Shown: positions 12,369 through 27,480, counted from the first letter of the stretch. The stretch is 64,000 nt of DNA from Pelargonium tetragonum (GCA_036897445.1 JAYMTL010000060.1:1-64000), one strand, 5' to 3'. Notes: generated by a model not told the origin, from the letters alone. Translations and numbers: made by a program.

Positions 12369-15300
12369 AGTCTATAGCACTTAATCAAAGCAGTTAGATC
12401 TTCCTTTCTAGTTTTGCAAAAATAGAATATAGCGGTAGGCTCTGTAATGAAATCGGGGTGGAAGCTATCTTCTTTTCTTTATTCTCCTTATAAATTGAGG
12501 TTTAGCCTCACGGTCTGTATAGTACATCGTACGAAGTAAAAGAAAAAGTCAGTCTTATGTCATAATATGTACCAAGGGATCTTGGGTATCCAGTATAACA
12601 TTGAGATACTCGTTTCGTAAAACAAGCTAGAATTTGGCATAGCATTTCATTTAGAGTCCTATTGTTTTTGTTTTCTGTGCGCTACCTAGACGAAAAAAGT
12701 TAAGAGCTGTTTATGCTCTTATGTCAAAGTCTTAATTGAATCTAAGTACTCTGAGGGTTCCCTATGCCTATAAATTTCAGCTAATTTAAGAGTGTATGGG
12801 TTGTCCCGTATGCGATTTCAATTTCTAGGAATTCCGAATCTCTGCAATTAGTTAATTAGTTTAAAAAAGAAGATAATAGAGAATAGAGTAAGACTTTAAG
12901 AGAGCTCCCGCGTCAGCTTCAACTCTATTTTTATTCATTCAAATTTAGTAGGTGTGAAATTTTGAAAATAATAGGAATTCCGATTGAAGTTCCTACCGAT
13001 TCAAGGAGTCTGTAATCTTAATAAAAGTAAAAAATCCCAGATAATCTTACAACTCACAATCTTTGGAACTTAATCCAGTTATAAATCCTAAATGAAGCAT
13101 CACGCGGAGTCTCCACTCTTTATCAAGACAATAGCCGATAAATTCCTTCTGTTTGATAATAGACTCAAAATTTTTTCTTGTCTTGCTAATGCTTTTTTAT
13201 TCTCTTCTGTCACATCCAAGTCTTTATGTATGGTTTTTTATTTGAATCTGGGACTCATCTTGTTAAAATTTAGATATGACCGGATACCCCAACTCCTGAT
13301 TCCTGATTAGAGCCTTTTTACTAAATGAAATTCTGCTTTATAAGCAAGGTTACTGAACACAGAGCCTCTATATAAACTAAAAAGGTTTCTTTCTAGACTC
13401 AAGTACCTGAATTTGGAATCTAAGGAATGAAAACTTCCTGTTGGATTTGTTACTGATTTAATTGATCTGAATACTAGTGTGGTACTTAGCAAGCTTTATT
13501 CCGCGGTGTATTAGGTTAAAGAAAGGGTACGTTTGAACGAAGAATTAGCAAATTTGTTAGAGATTCTATTACTGCCAAAAGTTATTTTAGTGCTCCTTAA
13601 AAAGGCATGGGTTAGTATATTTTGCTAAAGCATAAATGGTGGATCCTCTTTTGTATCTTGATGAAGCCTTTCTCTCTTTCTTAAATGGCATACGCGCAAA
13701 TTTCCATGAATGTGATAGTCAAACTCATGGCACTGCATCTTTTTGCGTTGTTATACAACTTAAGGTCCTGTCTTGTACAAACTAAAGGAGACTTTTCTTA
13801 TACGAAAGAAAAGAAATATCCTTTTACTTTTATTAGCTCAGGACCCATATGCCACCCGGGTTTCCTTATACTTTTGAAATTCTACTCACTGGATAAAGGG
13901 AATCTTATGATTAAGACAAGACCTTTCTTTTAATTACAAATTCTCCTTAAAAAGGGGTAATCCTAGGACTAGTAGTCAGCTTCTTACTAATGAGAATACA
14001 AGAAAGCAGAAAAGCAAATTCCTGTTTATTTTTAACTTAAGGCTTTAGGTTAGTCAAAAAGGAATTTATAAGTTCTACTGTCATTCAATGCTTTTTTATC
14101 TGTCTCAAGGCACTAGGCTTTCATAAAATCGAGGATCCTTCGTAAGGTTAAGATTACGCGTTTGTTGATATGAAAGTCTCCTAACAAGTAAGAAGGGGTC
14201 TCACTTCGAAAATATTTAGATTGAAGCACAGTCTAGGAATTAAAAAGAAACAAGATGCTCGGGCTTATCTAGACAAAAAGAAACCCTTTGAAGAATACAT
14301 AAACCAGACAAAACTCTTGAAAAGAAGTTAAATAGATCAGGGAAGCTGCATTTAAGACTTAACAAATCCGCTTCACCTGCGCATAAGTGGGTTGTATCTT
14401 CCACAAGAGAAGCCATGAAAAAACGGGGATAAAATAATTAGGAATAAGACTTTAGTAGATCTAAGAATTCTTTCTTGTAACACTGAGGAGAAACTGAAGT
14501 TCAAGATGGTAGAATTTAGAAATGAAATTCGTTTTATTTAAATAAAGTTATCGGATTTTAAAGTCGAATTAAAAAAGTATAAATCAGGATCGCTTTCACA
14601 CAAAAAAGGGGATCACTAGCTCCAGGGTTCTCAAAGAATTAGTACTATAAAAGGGAGTGTCTTAATAAAAGAGTTCAAAACTAGGTCAGTATCAGTAGCG
14701 GAGCTTCGGCTTTTGAAGTTTATGTAAAAATTAACTCACGGCATACTTTACTAAAAGATGTTAAAGGGTAAAATATGGATAAACGATATACGTAGAAAAT
14801 GAACTTAGCTCTATTTTCTGCTTTCTTAACCAAAAAGAGAAGGTATACGCAGTATAATAAATATATACTGGACAAAGAAAGGGACTCCCACATCCTTTTC
14901 ACTTGAAAGACCCCTGAGAAGCTAGTACAAAAAAGAAGGATTGACCCCTTGAGGCTAAAGTTCGAACCCAAAGTTAGATACTTTTTTCATGTTAAAGTCT
15001 TCTTACAATTTAAAAGGGCTTCCTAACATTCTTGCACCCAGGGGTCGCGCAAAAAGAAAAAGAATAACTTTAAGAATTTACAGAATGACCGCAGTACTAC
15101 GTTTTCTTTGGGTGATGGTAAGTATGCAGCTGGGCAAGACCCGGGTTAGCTTAATTCTTACTAAACCTCTAATGAGAGACTCTACTTTTAGATAGATCTT
15201 CAAACAGGCTCCTCTAAACTAAATAAAAACTAGAAGTATATAAGAAGAGGCTCTTTTCAAAGTACACCTATTTGTTATCTATATTTATTCCCTTTTATAA

Positions 15301-18240
15301 GTTATAAGAAAGATTTCCTAATAAGCACCCTATCAAGCATACTAGAGAAAAGGGCTCCTAACTATCTTACGGTATATTTCAAAATATTTGAAAGTCGGGT
15401 TCCTTTGCAAGGGCTAAGCTTGACTTTTTTAGTATAAATATCTATATGCATTTCTAAAAAAGGTATACCTTGATACAAAATTTCCACAAGAATTAGAAAA
15501 GTTAGATCTTCCTTTACATCCGAAACTTTCTTTATTCCACCCCTTCTAATTCTAAGTCATTTTAACTTATCTTACCGAATGCTGACGAGTTTCCCCCACC
15601 CGATTTGGAAAGCAATACACCGCTCCACTAAAAAGCCCTTCCTAGTTTAGTAGGGGCCCCTTTTAAACTTTTATTAAATTATTAAAGGAGTTCCTGAAAA
15701 AGTACTTGCTCGACCCTCGAGTTTGCTAAGTTTGTCATTTTGATAGAACTTAAAAATCCTGGATCTAAGTTCCCAGTGCAGGTGTAATAAAAAGGAAACT
15801 GCGGTTACATAATCATAGCTGCGTAGCTTTGAACTCGAGATGAAAAAGATGGCTCCCTATAGGATAGAGCCCTTAAGCTAACTAACCCACGTAGTAGGTA
15901 AAGGTGAAGTCTTCCTAATTTGGATATTTGAAGCGCTTACTCTACTAAGCAAATGCGGGCTCTAGGAACTTGTTGTCATAAACGGGGAATAAAAAAACTA
16001 CCAAGCCTGGCTACTCCCTTAAGTAAATAGGTAACTTTAGTTACGGATATAAAAAGACATTTTCTATAATAAGGTATTCCCCACGAAAGAATTTTATAAC
16101 AAACTAAAAAAACCTTACCCTTAAAAGGTTACACTTTATTTATAACAAAGTCTTCTACTTCGGATTGGTACAGCGTAGGAATCCCTAATGTTGGGATCTT
16201 CCTAGAATTTCTTTTTACTTAAAAGAGGGTTTTCACTAACTCGCAATCCTTTAAGCTAACACACTTATTAAGAAAGAGTGTGTGCCCTTTGCAAGCTTTA
16301 AGGAATCATAAAAGGGCAGCTTTAGAGGGCATGTAGTATAAAAAGAGGACTTACTCGGGCCACGCCTTAGTATTAAATATGCTTACAGTCTTTAGATCTT
16401 TATATAGAATATAGGTGTTTAACTAAAGTCTTATCCTAGTTCTTCCTTTTTTATATAAATATACCGGGCTGTCACCGGTTACATACATATGATACACTTA
16501 AAAGATCAAACTTAGTCGAAGCTGAGAGATATAGGAAATAGGAATGTGAGTTATCTAGAGTTTTAAAATAAAAAATACAAAGTTTTTCTCAGTTACTACT
16601 AAATAGAAAGGGTCAATCTTTATGATTTTCTGTTAAAAGATACTCTTTCTTTTTTTACTGTAACCTCCGAGATAGAGCAGCGAAAACAAGCTAAGGGGTC
16701 CACTGCAGCTCTTTACTAATTAAAGTTCTAGGAATTGTAGTAAATAGGTGTACAAACAAGGGTCTAAGGGTTACTTTTTTGTACTGGACCTATAATAGAT
16801 AACCCAAAACTCTCGAGTACGAATTTTCCATTACATTAGCCTTTAGAAACCCTTCTATTCTTTTTTAATTCCTTAGGTTGGGATTCGAACCTTGTATTAT
16901 AAACAAGCTCCAACTTTACAATTATCCGGATTTCTCTCTCTTTTTCAATCTAAGTTCCCCGTTTATTGCTCTGTAGTTAAAGCTCTGTTAAGCGGCTCCG
17001 GGCACACGTTCCCGATACTACTATAACTATATAAGTCAATTCAATTCTAAAAGGGTTTTCGCTTGCTTTTTACGAAAAAAGGGTAAAGTTTCTCCGAATT
17101 TCCATAGAGTTAAAAAAATCCAAAAGGATTTCTCAGTTAGTTTAGGAACTCTACGGGCATACCCTGCTAAATTTGGGATAAAACTATAACACCAACTTGA
17201 CAGGAACCACTCTTATAATATATATCCTTTTTGAAATGAAATAGTTAACACCGGGTTCTCTTTCTTTCTACTTTGAGCAGCCTACGGATTTTTTTTACCC
17301 AATTCGTAGTAATCCTCTTTTTGTATTTATTATATTAATTTACTTAATGCCTTTTCCAAAAGACATACAGAAAATAAAGGTATAAAGTAAACCTAGAATT
17401 TTTTGGATGCTCCTAAAATGAAGGGTCTAAATTTACCTCACTCGCCTTACCGCACTGGACACCAACATAATTTCCTCATAGATTGAGCTTTTGGGTATGC
17501 CTTTTCTGAAACAACAGCAATTTCGACTGTACAGTTACAAGGGATACAAATTTTTTAGCTTTAGACTCCCTTTCATATAAAGGGAACCTCAGTACTTACT
17601 TATATAACAAAGAAGATCTCAGTATAATGAATTGCGAAGAGCAACCCAGACCCTTTCTATTTTATTAAGAACCCGTAAAAAAAGGCAAGATTCTAAAACA
17701 AAAACGTAGTCAAACCAAAGGGCAGCACTAAACCCCGGCTTGTAGTACACAATTATTAAAACTTAGACCCTCGAAATGAGATAATACCAGAATGTCTACA
17801 AGTCAAGTCTCTAAAAGGGGGAAGGCTGACATAAAAGTCTTCCTCCTAGTGACCCCTCTACGTACATGCAATTTTCACTGTATACGGCTTTCACAAGGAC
17901 TTTAAAAACTCCACTTTTGTCGCTTACCTACTTTTTTCTGTATTTACTTCTTCACAAGTCTAGGATTCGAACCCTTGTTCTTAGGCGTTTTAACCCCTTT
18001 TCATTTTATTCCTAAGACCTAAGTTGAAGTTTTTTATTAAAACGATATTGAGATTAACCGGAGTTCCTTATTGCCGGAATACCAGGGATCCTTCTTTATT
18101 GTTATAGGATACTGCTGGAATAGAGCCTGAAGTATAGCTCCGGTTTAGAAAGCTTTTTCTTAATCAGGATAGGGTTTATACGGCAGTAACTCAGTCTTTT
18201 TGTAAAAAAGGTATCCCATTGTAGTAGGGTTTCAATCCTA

Positions 18241-18256
18241 AGTCAAAAAATTGACT
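18241..18256. repeat. Small hairpin AGTCAA/TTGACT
   Basis: AGTCAA and its complement TTGACT flank four A residues. The arm word TTGACT is also part of the arm of the large hairpin at 362-420. It is of chance-level length taken alone. Confidence 0.55.
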
Positions 18257-21200
18257 CAAGTCAAGGCGTGCTTATTCTTAGCTAAAGTAATCGTTTACTC
18301 AAAAATATATTAATCTTTGTCATTTGTCAGTTGGGTGCAAAGTTCCACTAGAGAGGGCTTTATCACGGCGGGTACATGAGGCACATGGTATAGAAGCAAG
18401 GCTGTTTCTAGATGCAATTTCTTGAGTTATAGGTCAAAGGTTTGTAGTATGATTTTCCTAGGGAGTTTACCTTATAAAAAGAAACTAAGTATAGGATATA
18501 CATAAAAGGTTGGTAGGTTAGTACACCTTGAAAGCGTTTTGGAGATATTAGACCCCAGCTATTTATTCTAGGGTTCTAAGGCCGGGGCTTACATAGCTCT
18601 TAAACTCTGATTATTCGGAAAAGTCTTGAGCCATAACTCCGCTTAAAAACAAGGAACTGCCTCAAAATTCGTAGACTTTTATAAATGCGTAAACTAAGGC
18701 TATAAAGGACACCCTTTAGAAGGACTCTTTATTCTAAAAAGCGGGAATCTCTTTTCTTACTAAAGTCTTCTTAGTTTATCCATTCATCAAGTAAGTTTAA
18801 GAGTACTCCTTTGCAGATATCGAGGTTGATCAGACTTTTACAAATTAGACTCACTTTCATAAAAAAGGAGATTTACTTTAAGTACTACACTCCGATGTTA
18901 AATAAAAATGGGTCTCCGCTAAGGGGCTAGAAAAAAGGGATTTAACCTTTAGTTTTCACTTTTGCCGATACTCTATATAAGTTTGTTCAAAAGAAGTAAC
19001 ATAGGACTAATTCCAGCGTTTCTACGGACACTTTCAGACTTTGATAAGTATATAGAGACTCTTATCATTATTACAGAGTTCCTACTTTACGCAAACCGCA
19101 AAGGGTTTTACCGGGGGCTTCCTTAAAAAAATTCTAAGGCCATTATAACGCAAATTACGACCTACTTATGTATTATTTTTTTTTTAGCGGAGTTTTCTTA
19201 CATAGAATTTAGTTTTGGAAACTACGCAAGATTTTTTTGGCCCTATAATTAAAAAGCTCGCACTTCTTTACCTTGATGCAGTGTAAAAGTAAGGGGATCC
19301 CGAAAAAACGTTAGTTACTTACAAGCACTTCGCTTATTAATTAAAAAGGGTCGATTTTTTGTCAACTTTCTCTTATATTTTGACTTGGTGGCGGGGTTAG
19401 GGTACCTTATACTAAAGCTTTCTTTACGAGTTACCTCTTGTATGATATGATACAAAACAAAGTGGAACGGGACCCTTAATTAACTCAATTAATAAGTTGA
19501 AGTATAAAATAGGATTTTTTTAACTAAGAAGCATAGGACATTGAAAGGCATCGAGAGCCCTTTTTAAAAAAGACAAAGTAAGGGATTTTTCTATCTGTAC
19601 TACTAAAGGGCGAATTTGCTTTTCTATTTAGCGGCTGGCACTTGACTACCAACTGAAAGTCAAAACTAAAATTGAAAGGGGATGCCCTGAAGTTTACTAA
19701 GAAAAGGAACCCCCAGTAGCTGCGAAAAAGCTAAAAAATTTTTTATGAGATACCCCTTCTTAGTGGGGTAAAGAGGAAATACAAGCTCTACATTCTCACC
19801 TTTTTAAGGGGGCCTCCTTAGATTTTTGTTTTACTCGTGTTGAGATATAGATCTATTAAAAAAAGGCTCCCATATGGAAATTCCGAATCTTAATCTTATA
19901 TGCATTATGCAAAAGAAAGTTGTTACCTTACTTAAGAAAAAGGAATAGCCAGGGCTCCTAAAACCCCTTCCAAATAGGATTGGACTCTAAAACCAATAAG
20001 TTAATAACCACGTAGTGTACCCGCCGAGTCTCTCCTTACTAATTATTAAATGCACAAAGTGGCCACTAAAGGATATCTCAGTGTATGACTCAAAGTCCTT
20101 TATAATAACTCACAAAATCTTAGACCTAAGCTCTACTTGTTGCGTGGGAGAACCCTTTTTGTATAGCTACGTAGTAAGTAAGGAGTTAGAAAAAAGAAAG
20201 GGATAAGTTTGATCTAGTAGATCCGCTTTTTTCGGGTCACAATAATCTTTTAAAAAGACTGAAGTGCTAGGGCTACCTAGAATTTTTATGGAGTCCTCAA
20301 GGTGAAATTCTAAGAAGACATCTTCTAGTTATCAATTAAGTACGCAATATCCATTAAAAGCAACCTGGCTACTCTTTTCCTGGGAACATTCTTAAAAAGT
20401 CTGCCCTTATTTCCTTACCAGATAAAACCCTGGGTGTAGCCTTAATGCCGCGCTTTTTAATTCTTATTTTATAACGGATAACCTTCCAGCCGTCAAGCGT
20501 CTAAAACCTTTGCTTTTCTTTAATTAAATATACAAATGTGAAAGCCCCCTTCCTTATACTTTACTTAAGTACTTTTTTTTAGCTCTTCTAGCAGGTTTCA
20601 TATGAGTGACTTTCAAAACTGCAAATGGAACTGCTTCGGATACCCCTATTAAAAGAAAAAGATTTTTTACTAATTAAGTGAACGTAGGCATATCAGAAAT
20701 CCCTTAAACAAAAAACCCGGATTAGGACTTTAATATGTCATTTTTTTTTAGTTGAGTAAAACCGAATTCCTTAATTATTATACGATAAAGGATTTCCCCC
20801 ACGTGTTAAAAAGATAGTTCAATCTGAGAAAGATATGGGCCTAATATGACTGGCACTGGCTACTCCTGTTGTACCCGATCTATTTCATAAAATCCGACTT
20901 ACAACGGGAAAACCCAAGATCCAAATTATTAGATAATATGTACTCTTTTTGGCTGCGTTATGTTATCAAATTAGTGTAACACTTAAATTGAGGGACTCTT
21001 TCTATTAGGATATAAGCACGGACTCCTCCGTGTAACTATAAACTATAAATATAAAAACAGAACCCTTTAAACTTTCGAGAAACTGGCCTGGATTTCTGGC
21101 TAGGTACCAGCTTCCAAACCCGAGGTCAGACTTTTTATTTGCAAATATCCCTTTAGCTTTTTTAAGTAAAAAGACTCAAACTACTCAGGAGAAGGTAGAA

Positions 21201-24200
21201 CTTTTAACCCCTCATTAACGAAAGGCGCAGTTCATTTTTTTACTAGTTAAGGCTTGATTGAGGATATGAGAATCTAGCTTTTTAGAGCCCGGCTACCTAA
21301 TACTAAATCAGAGTAGTGCTTTTTTTAGTGAACTTAATTTATATACCAGACACGTTGTGCTAAAACCTCGTACAAGGGATTGCTATATGAAATTGGAGTA
21401 CCGCCCCTTTTGGATTCTCCACTTTCATACAAAAATCAAACCCGTTTTGATTTATTGACTCTATAACTTAGGGCTCTTCTTACTCACAAGGAAAACTAGA
21501 AAAACGGATCCAAGGTACCTCTAGTTTTTTTACACCATACTGCCAGGAATAGCTGCTGGCTGCAAGAAGAACCTAGGATAGAGACCAAAGTGAGGGGGTC
21601 TGCTTATTGAGCCAGAAAACTCCGGAGAATTCCGGTTCAATATTCAATATCAAGACGACATCTTAAGGGGATTCAAAGCAAAAGTAGAGTACCTATATGC
21701 CCGGCATATACATGCATTGAGTAATTATATGAGGATTCCATAAGAAATTCAAACTTCATTGTTTCTATTTTAACCCGAAAATAGGTGTCAAAGTTTTGTA
21801 AGAAAAGTTAATAGTATAAATTTAGTCAGATCGAAAGCTTGCTTTTGGTTAAATTAGGGGCTCGGCTGGAGTAATAAAGTTAGGAAATTGTCAAAACCAA
21901 CACTAATAGAAGGAATATCAATGAAGAACTCCTCGCGAACTCTGTAAAAAAAGCTTTAGCAGTCTAACATCTGGCATATATTGAGAATTCTCCTAAGATC
22001 TAGGAATCCCTAGTAAACGAGGCCAAAATTCTTGTGGTTAAGAAAGATTCCCTTACGTACAAATTTTATAAAAGGAAGAACTTTTAGGACCCAGCACAAC
22101 ATCCCATTCAGCAAAAGCCGGGAATTCCCACTATATACGGAGGTTTCAACCAAATATCAGGACCCCTCCTCTTTGGAACTAAAGGACTTCCTATAGTTGC
22201 ACCAACCAAGAGAAGCCTCAAGGAATTCAAAAGAAAGGGATTCCTCTTTTAATTTGAAATAGTAAGCCTAAAAATTTCTTGTAGGAGCCTCGCCGGAGTA
22301 ACTTATTTTAGAGATTTGAACCTTTTAGTAATCGACAAGGTTACTCTATTAAACTCTGAAGAAGACCTTAAAGCAAGAAGCTTTTAAAAAGCCCCCATCC
22401 TCTATACTTAACTAGAGAACCTACTCTTATCTTAAATCTTAAATAAGGATATCACAGGACTTGAAAGCCTAACTTCCATAACTATACTTGTGCTAGGACC
22501 CCCAAAAGAATTAAGAATTTTTATAGCTACAGCACTTATATCAAAAAAGACTCCTTTCCCTATAGAGCCGGAGCCTCACTCAGTATCAAATTCTTTGCAC
22601 CTATTCAATTAAGTATGTATAAAAAAAACAACCAAGAATTCTATAGGAAATCCTCGGATAGCTGAGAACTGAGTTAAAGGGTTACTTCGGGGTCCACCTT
22701 ACGGGATATTTACAAATAGAAAAAAGGAAAGTATAAGGTTATTCTAGTATATATAGAACTTCTTAATAATTAAATCTTTCTTGTGGTCAGAATCTGGGCC
22801 TCTTTTTTAGTATTTCAAAAGTCAAGCGGAGTGCTTTGGCGACTAATTACTTAATTGATTCTAGTAAAAACAAATTTAGATTTTAAGAGTTTTTCTAGTA
22901 GCAGGAAGGGTAGTTAGTTCATTTTTAAAACGTGTAGACTAAGTAAAGTCTAGTTGATGAAAGGGGAGAGTAGAGCATACTGGGAATACAAAGAGTCAAT
23001 ACAAAAGAGCTATGTGAATAAAACCCGGATCTCAGAAGTATTTAACAAGTCGTCAGAAGCTAAGGGTTTTTGTCCTCTTTATTAAAAAGACATTAAGGAA
23101 CAAAATTTTAGGTGAATGGATTCTCCTTTTGGTTCTAGATATATAATAGGACCCTGTATCATTCAAATTTGGAATAATCTAGATAAATTGAGTACTATAT
23201 ATCTTTTTATTTGAAAGCTTGACATTTTGGTACACCCTGACTTCAATGTTTAGCAAGAGGTTTTGTGAGTTCCAAGGACATTAAAATCTTGTACATTCTA
23301 TTTAAAACGCTACAACGTCGTTTATTAATGAGGGGTTTTAAAATTCTCGTGTGTTTTTCAATATATTTTGATACCCTATCCCTCCTCGTTTACTCAGTTT
23401 TTCTACTCAGGAACTCTTGTTATAAAGTGTACTTATAAAAAGCTAGGACTCGCTCGGGTACCAATGCAGTTCGGCCTTAAAGTTAAACTACTAACTAAAA
23501 AAAATCCACGGAATAAAATATACCAGAATTTCAAGGGTTCTCAAGACAAATTTCAAGAACTCATAAAGAATAGGGGTGTGTCTGTCCCAAGGTCCTAATA
23601 CTGCGAAATCCTTTTGATATATTTTTAGCTTTAAAGCTTATACGGATTAAACACTAATTGATAGTATAACGAGTACTTTTGAAAAAATCTTCGACTATGT
23701 CTCATGCATTTCTTGAAGTCATTAACGATATGACTTTTTTTACTAAAGTTATTAACTCGGTGGTAGCTCCTTTTCTCTCTTAAAAACTATCCTGTTATAC
23801 GGTATAAGCTCTACAAAGTAAGGGGTTGTCATCCTTTCTTTACTTTTGGAATTTTCTATTTCCAAAACCCGAGATTTTATATAAAAGCAATTTGAGTTCA
23901 TATTAATAAGGGGCCCTTTATCCTTTATTTCAAGATTTGTGCTAACTGATTCTTTGAACAAAAAACAGGGCAAAGGCCCAGATCCGCGTCTGAATTGAGC
24001 AGGAAACTTCTAAGTTCGATGGAATATCCGCTTATTTACGGATTCTTGAGGATTTGACAGGGGTACGCGAGGAGACCAAAAGAGAATGTAGTTAGTCTTT
24101 CTCTGGAAGAAATTGAATGGCGAACGTTTGTTCTTTTGATAGGATCCTTCCTAGGAGTCTCTTACGAGTTCATTTGGTGCGCAGAAGCGGTGACTTTCTT

Positions 24201-24989
24201 TAACTTGTACTGCTGATAAGGGTCCTCGCTAAGTAGGTTTTAATAAGAAACGAGACTTGAAGTTTTACGGGGCCCTAAATATTGGTAGAGGCTAAAGCTG
24301 AGTAAGATAAGAGGAAGATTTGATACAGTACTTATATTAAATAAAAGGGTTAGAGCGGGTAGATGGGAATACCCTGCAATTAGTAAAAGACTGGATATGT
24401 ATACTAGTAAGCAAGGTCTTAGGCATCTTGGGAGTGGGGGATTCTATCCCGGAGACAAGAGTTACACTTATAAGGGAACCCCCTTTCTACAAAAAGTGTA
24501 GGTAAAGCAGTAAAAGAGCTCTGATGAAGGATAACCTTAAATTGAAAATACGGAGGTATACTCTGTGAGAGACTCAAACTAGCTACAACCCTTAGGTATG
24601 GGATACTCAATTACTTTCATTTCATTCTTTACATCTTGTAATAGAAAATCGCTTCTATAGAATCTTTTTTAGCTCTTAATTACCAATTTCTTTACAGTAC
24701 TTGTTGTTAATACCTTAAACACTTTGAGTTTTCAATTTAGAAACCCTGGGTTTGCAAAGGGAGCCCCTTAATTACATTACCTTTTCTGATTATAGCCGAA
24801 AAAAAGAGTAAAAGCAGTCCAGGATAAATGAAACACGATCACTGCAAAAAGCCTCCTTAAAAGGTTAAGCGGAGGATATAAAGTGTTCTCAAAAGATATA
24901 AAGAATAGTCAGTTTCAGAATAATAAGCAAGTCTTATAAGGATAGAATAACTCTTTATATTATACTACAGTACTTAAAAGTGGAACTTC

Positions 24990-25720
24990 CTTATAAATTT
25001 CTTTTTATTCTTTCTAAAAAAGCCCCTAAGAGACTACTTAGAGTACGTTTTAGTATATAAAAGGCACTACTTTATCTTGAAATTCTCTTTTTAGAGACAA
25101 GCTTAGTCTAATCGGAAAGAAAGAAGACTCTTACACTTCTTGAGAATCTTAGATCTTGGCTAAGTCCCTCAATTACCAGGATTATTAAGAAAAACTTTAT
25201 TCTCCTTTTATTCGGAGCTATTACTATAACCTTTTTTCTTTGCTCAGAGCCTTCCTTCCTTAACTAATCTGTAGCTACTTACTCTAAGAAAGAAGGAGTA
25301 TAGAACTCATTACTTAACTTAATAGGGCCTTACTTAGGAAGACCTTACTAGCTAGTGGCTTTGGCCTTAATAAAGGAATGAAATTCCCTAAATCGTTGAG
25401 TCAAAGGCATTAAGGAATATCTTAGTAACGTTAGTTAGAGCTCTTAAGGGAACTGAATATGGAATGGCTTTAGCTTAGAGAGGAATTTAGTAACAAAGAG
25501 GTAGTAGAAGGTAGAGAGTTTAGTTTCCAAGAATGGGATAGAACTGAAGTTAGGGTTTTATAAGCTAGGTCTTTTTCAAAAGTAGAGGAATAAGAGTAAG
25601 GTGAAGCAAGAGTAGACAAGGCTTGGTTGGCTATTTCAAGTTTAAGAAATTGAGTGGGAGCTCCAAAGAGTAATCCCCTGGATAAGATAGGGAGAAGAGG
25701 CAAGCCTTTACTTCTTTGTC
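24990..25720. other. Island with Ser/Leu-rich minus-strand frame
   Basis: The + strand switches to CTTACTTAG/AGTAGAG words unlike the flanking spacer. On the minus strand a 77-codon frame (25470-25703) reads with many Ser, Leu and Thr and no recognisable motif. No convincing start or neighbouring gene supports expression. It is grouped with the other islands (27.2, 41.2 and 63 kb), which share words such as GTAGTAG, AGAGATAG and CTTACTA. It may be decayed coding or foreign DNA. Confidence 0.3.
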
Positions 25721-27000
25721 AGGTGTATTCTTTATAGATAGGTTACTGCTCTGTACTAGACAGGAATTTTTCGTTTCTTAGTAGGAGGGTAGTAAAAAAA
25801 GTCTTCTTTATTAATGCCCTAAACATTTATATAGAAAAGGATTTAGCTCATTGAGTCAGTCGAACCCAAGCTTTGCAGTAGAATAAAGTTATCAACTTAG
25901 TTTATTGTGATAGGTATCCTTCCGAGAGAAATTTTAATTACTTATTAAGTATGAATTTGTTACTTGCTCATCCCTCATATTCCTAGCCTTACTCGAGTAT
26001 AGCTCTATTTAAGTTTTCATTTCATAAGGCTTCTCTCACTTGTTTTTTTTCTAGTGCAAAGAAAAAGTCCAAAAGGAGATAGATCAAGGAGGGTGGCATC
26101 TAAGCTTTATATAAAGAGACTTTATAGGTATACAAGTCAAGTCTTGTTATTAACATTGTTATAAAAGCACAGACACAGATTAGAAGGGGACTCTATATAA
26201 ATCAGGGTACAAGAGTTCGTTTCTTTTCAAGAGCATAAGACTGGGAAATGACTCCAGTAAGTACTAAAATTTTTGAGATATTCTATGGATTTGCAGTGTA
26301 AGTGGGTCCTTACTCTATTTGTAAGAGAAGTTATTTGACTTGCACAGGAAATAACTAAGAGTAACGTAACAGGTAAAGGTTTACTTTAAGGATTGTACGG
26401 TTCTTATACATATAAGGGCACTTTTGGGGGCTATTCGATATTCTATTACAGAATTGTACAAGAATTCCAAAAGGATAATAACAGCATATCTAGCTTAAAT
26501 GAATCTCGTCAAGGGAGTTGCCTTCAAAAATGTGATTTTCGAGTCTTTCTTCCGAATACTAAATGAATGGACCGGAAATCCGCTTGCAGATAACAACCCT
26601 TAAAAATTTTTAACTTCTTGCTTTCTTATATTATAGGTAATTCTATTAAAATGACCCTTGTGTATTGTATATTTATAGCATATCTAACAAAATCCCTTCT
26701 ATTCTCTTATGAGAAAGACTGGATTATATACTATACCTATTCCCATATAAAGCTAAGCTGCGTTATTAGAGATTCCTAAGGTGGGATGCTTTCGTTTCAA
26801 TTACTTAAATTTCACTTTTTTCTTTCATTAGGTCCTAACAAAACATTCTTTTTGTGCTTTTCTGCGATAATTGGTAAACTAAACTTATAGAGTTAGTGAC
26901 AGATTTTAAGTTAGACTCTAACCACCCAATTTTGTATACCTGTTTTAAGAGTAAAGTATAGACTTTCCCCTTCTGTGAGAACTCTTCCAACAAACCCTAC
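25720..27000. other. Gene-free spacer
   Basis: AT-rich spacer with purine and pyrimidine runs. No reading frame of note, no RNA gene and no repeat recognised. Confidence 0.6.
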
Positions 27001-27480
27001 TGTAGCGACTCTTGACTTTCTAAGGAGTTTTTTTATCCAACCCTGTTTATAGGCACCTTTCGAAGTCTCTCTATCTATCCCACTTACCCGCTTAGAAAAC
27101 TAGAATACAGGCAAACCTTCCTCGCTACGCTTCAGTCAGGAAGAAGAACTCTATCTAATCTTTCTAAGCAAGCTTACCTCCTTTCTCAGTAACAATAGGA
27201 GCTAAAGGAAGAGACTTTTACTTAAGACAGGTACAGCTGATGTAAGGGTCTAGCTACAGATACAAGTGTAGGTCCTAAGAAGTTAGATATAGCTACGAAG
27301 ACTGCTAAGAAGGCTACACAAGGATACAGAGTAGGAGTATGAAACAAGGTGTGCATAAGACTAAGAAGCAAAAAGTCAAGAAGAAAAAGAATAAGCAGAT
27401 GCTGGGTATAGGCGTTATCCTGTATATTCAATACACTAACTGACGTCACCCCTCTTTGGGACCTCTTCAGTCGGGAACAC
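27000..27480 (-). other. Coding-like island with 75-codon frame
   Basis: The minus strand holds a frame (27222-27449, GTG as first codon) reading as a hydrophobic peptide rich in Leu, Phe and Val. The C-terminal part contains PTLVSVARPL. A 32-bp stretch encoding this part matches the + strand near 54.28 kb at 24 of 32 positions, read in the same frame as PVLVPVAKSL. TG/CA steps are frequent here (9 in the 60 bases from 27301), unlike the spacer. The + strand also reads plausibly over about 30 codons (ATDTSVGPKK...), so frame choice is uncertain. Function unknown; the likeliest interpretation is a decayed copy of a once-coding or repeated segment. An ordinary expressed gene is unlikely, because there is no ATG and no clear flanking signal. 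Confidence 0.3.

Larger units (their letters stand above)
11340..24990. other. Long gene-free spacer
   Basis: About 13.6 kb with no recognisable gene. Items seen: a hairpin CTCATTG-CAGA-CAATGAG (12351-12368); a hairpin AGTCAA-AAAA-TTGACT (18241-18256); and T-arm-like words with TTCGAA cores at 14957-14969 (+), 16879-16893 (-) and 17962-17974 (-). Frames of 60-83 codons occur at 13092, 13685, 14720 (-), 14989, 20015, 23368, 23752 (-) and 24419 (-), all within chance length and without recognisable motifs. GG-N2-4-CC dyads are abundant, for example four between 22141 and 22320. Confidence 0.65.
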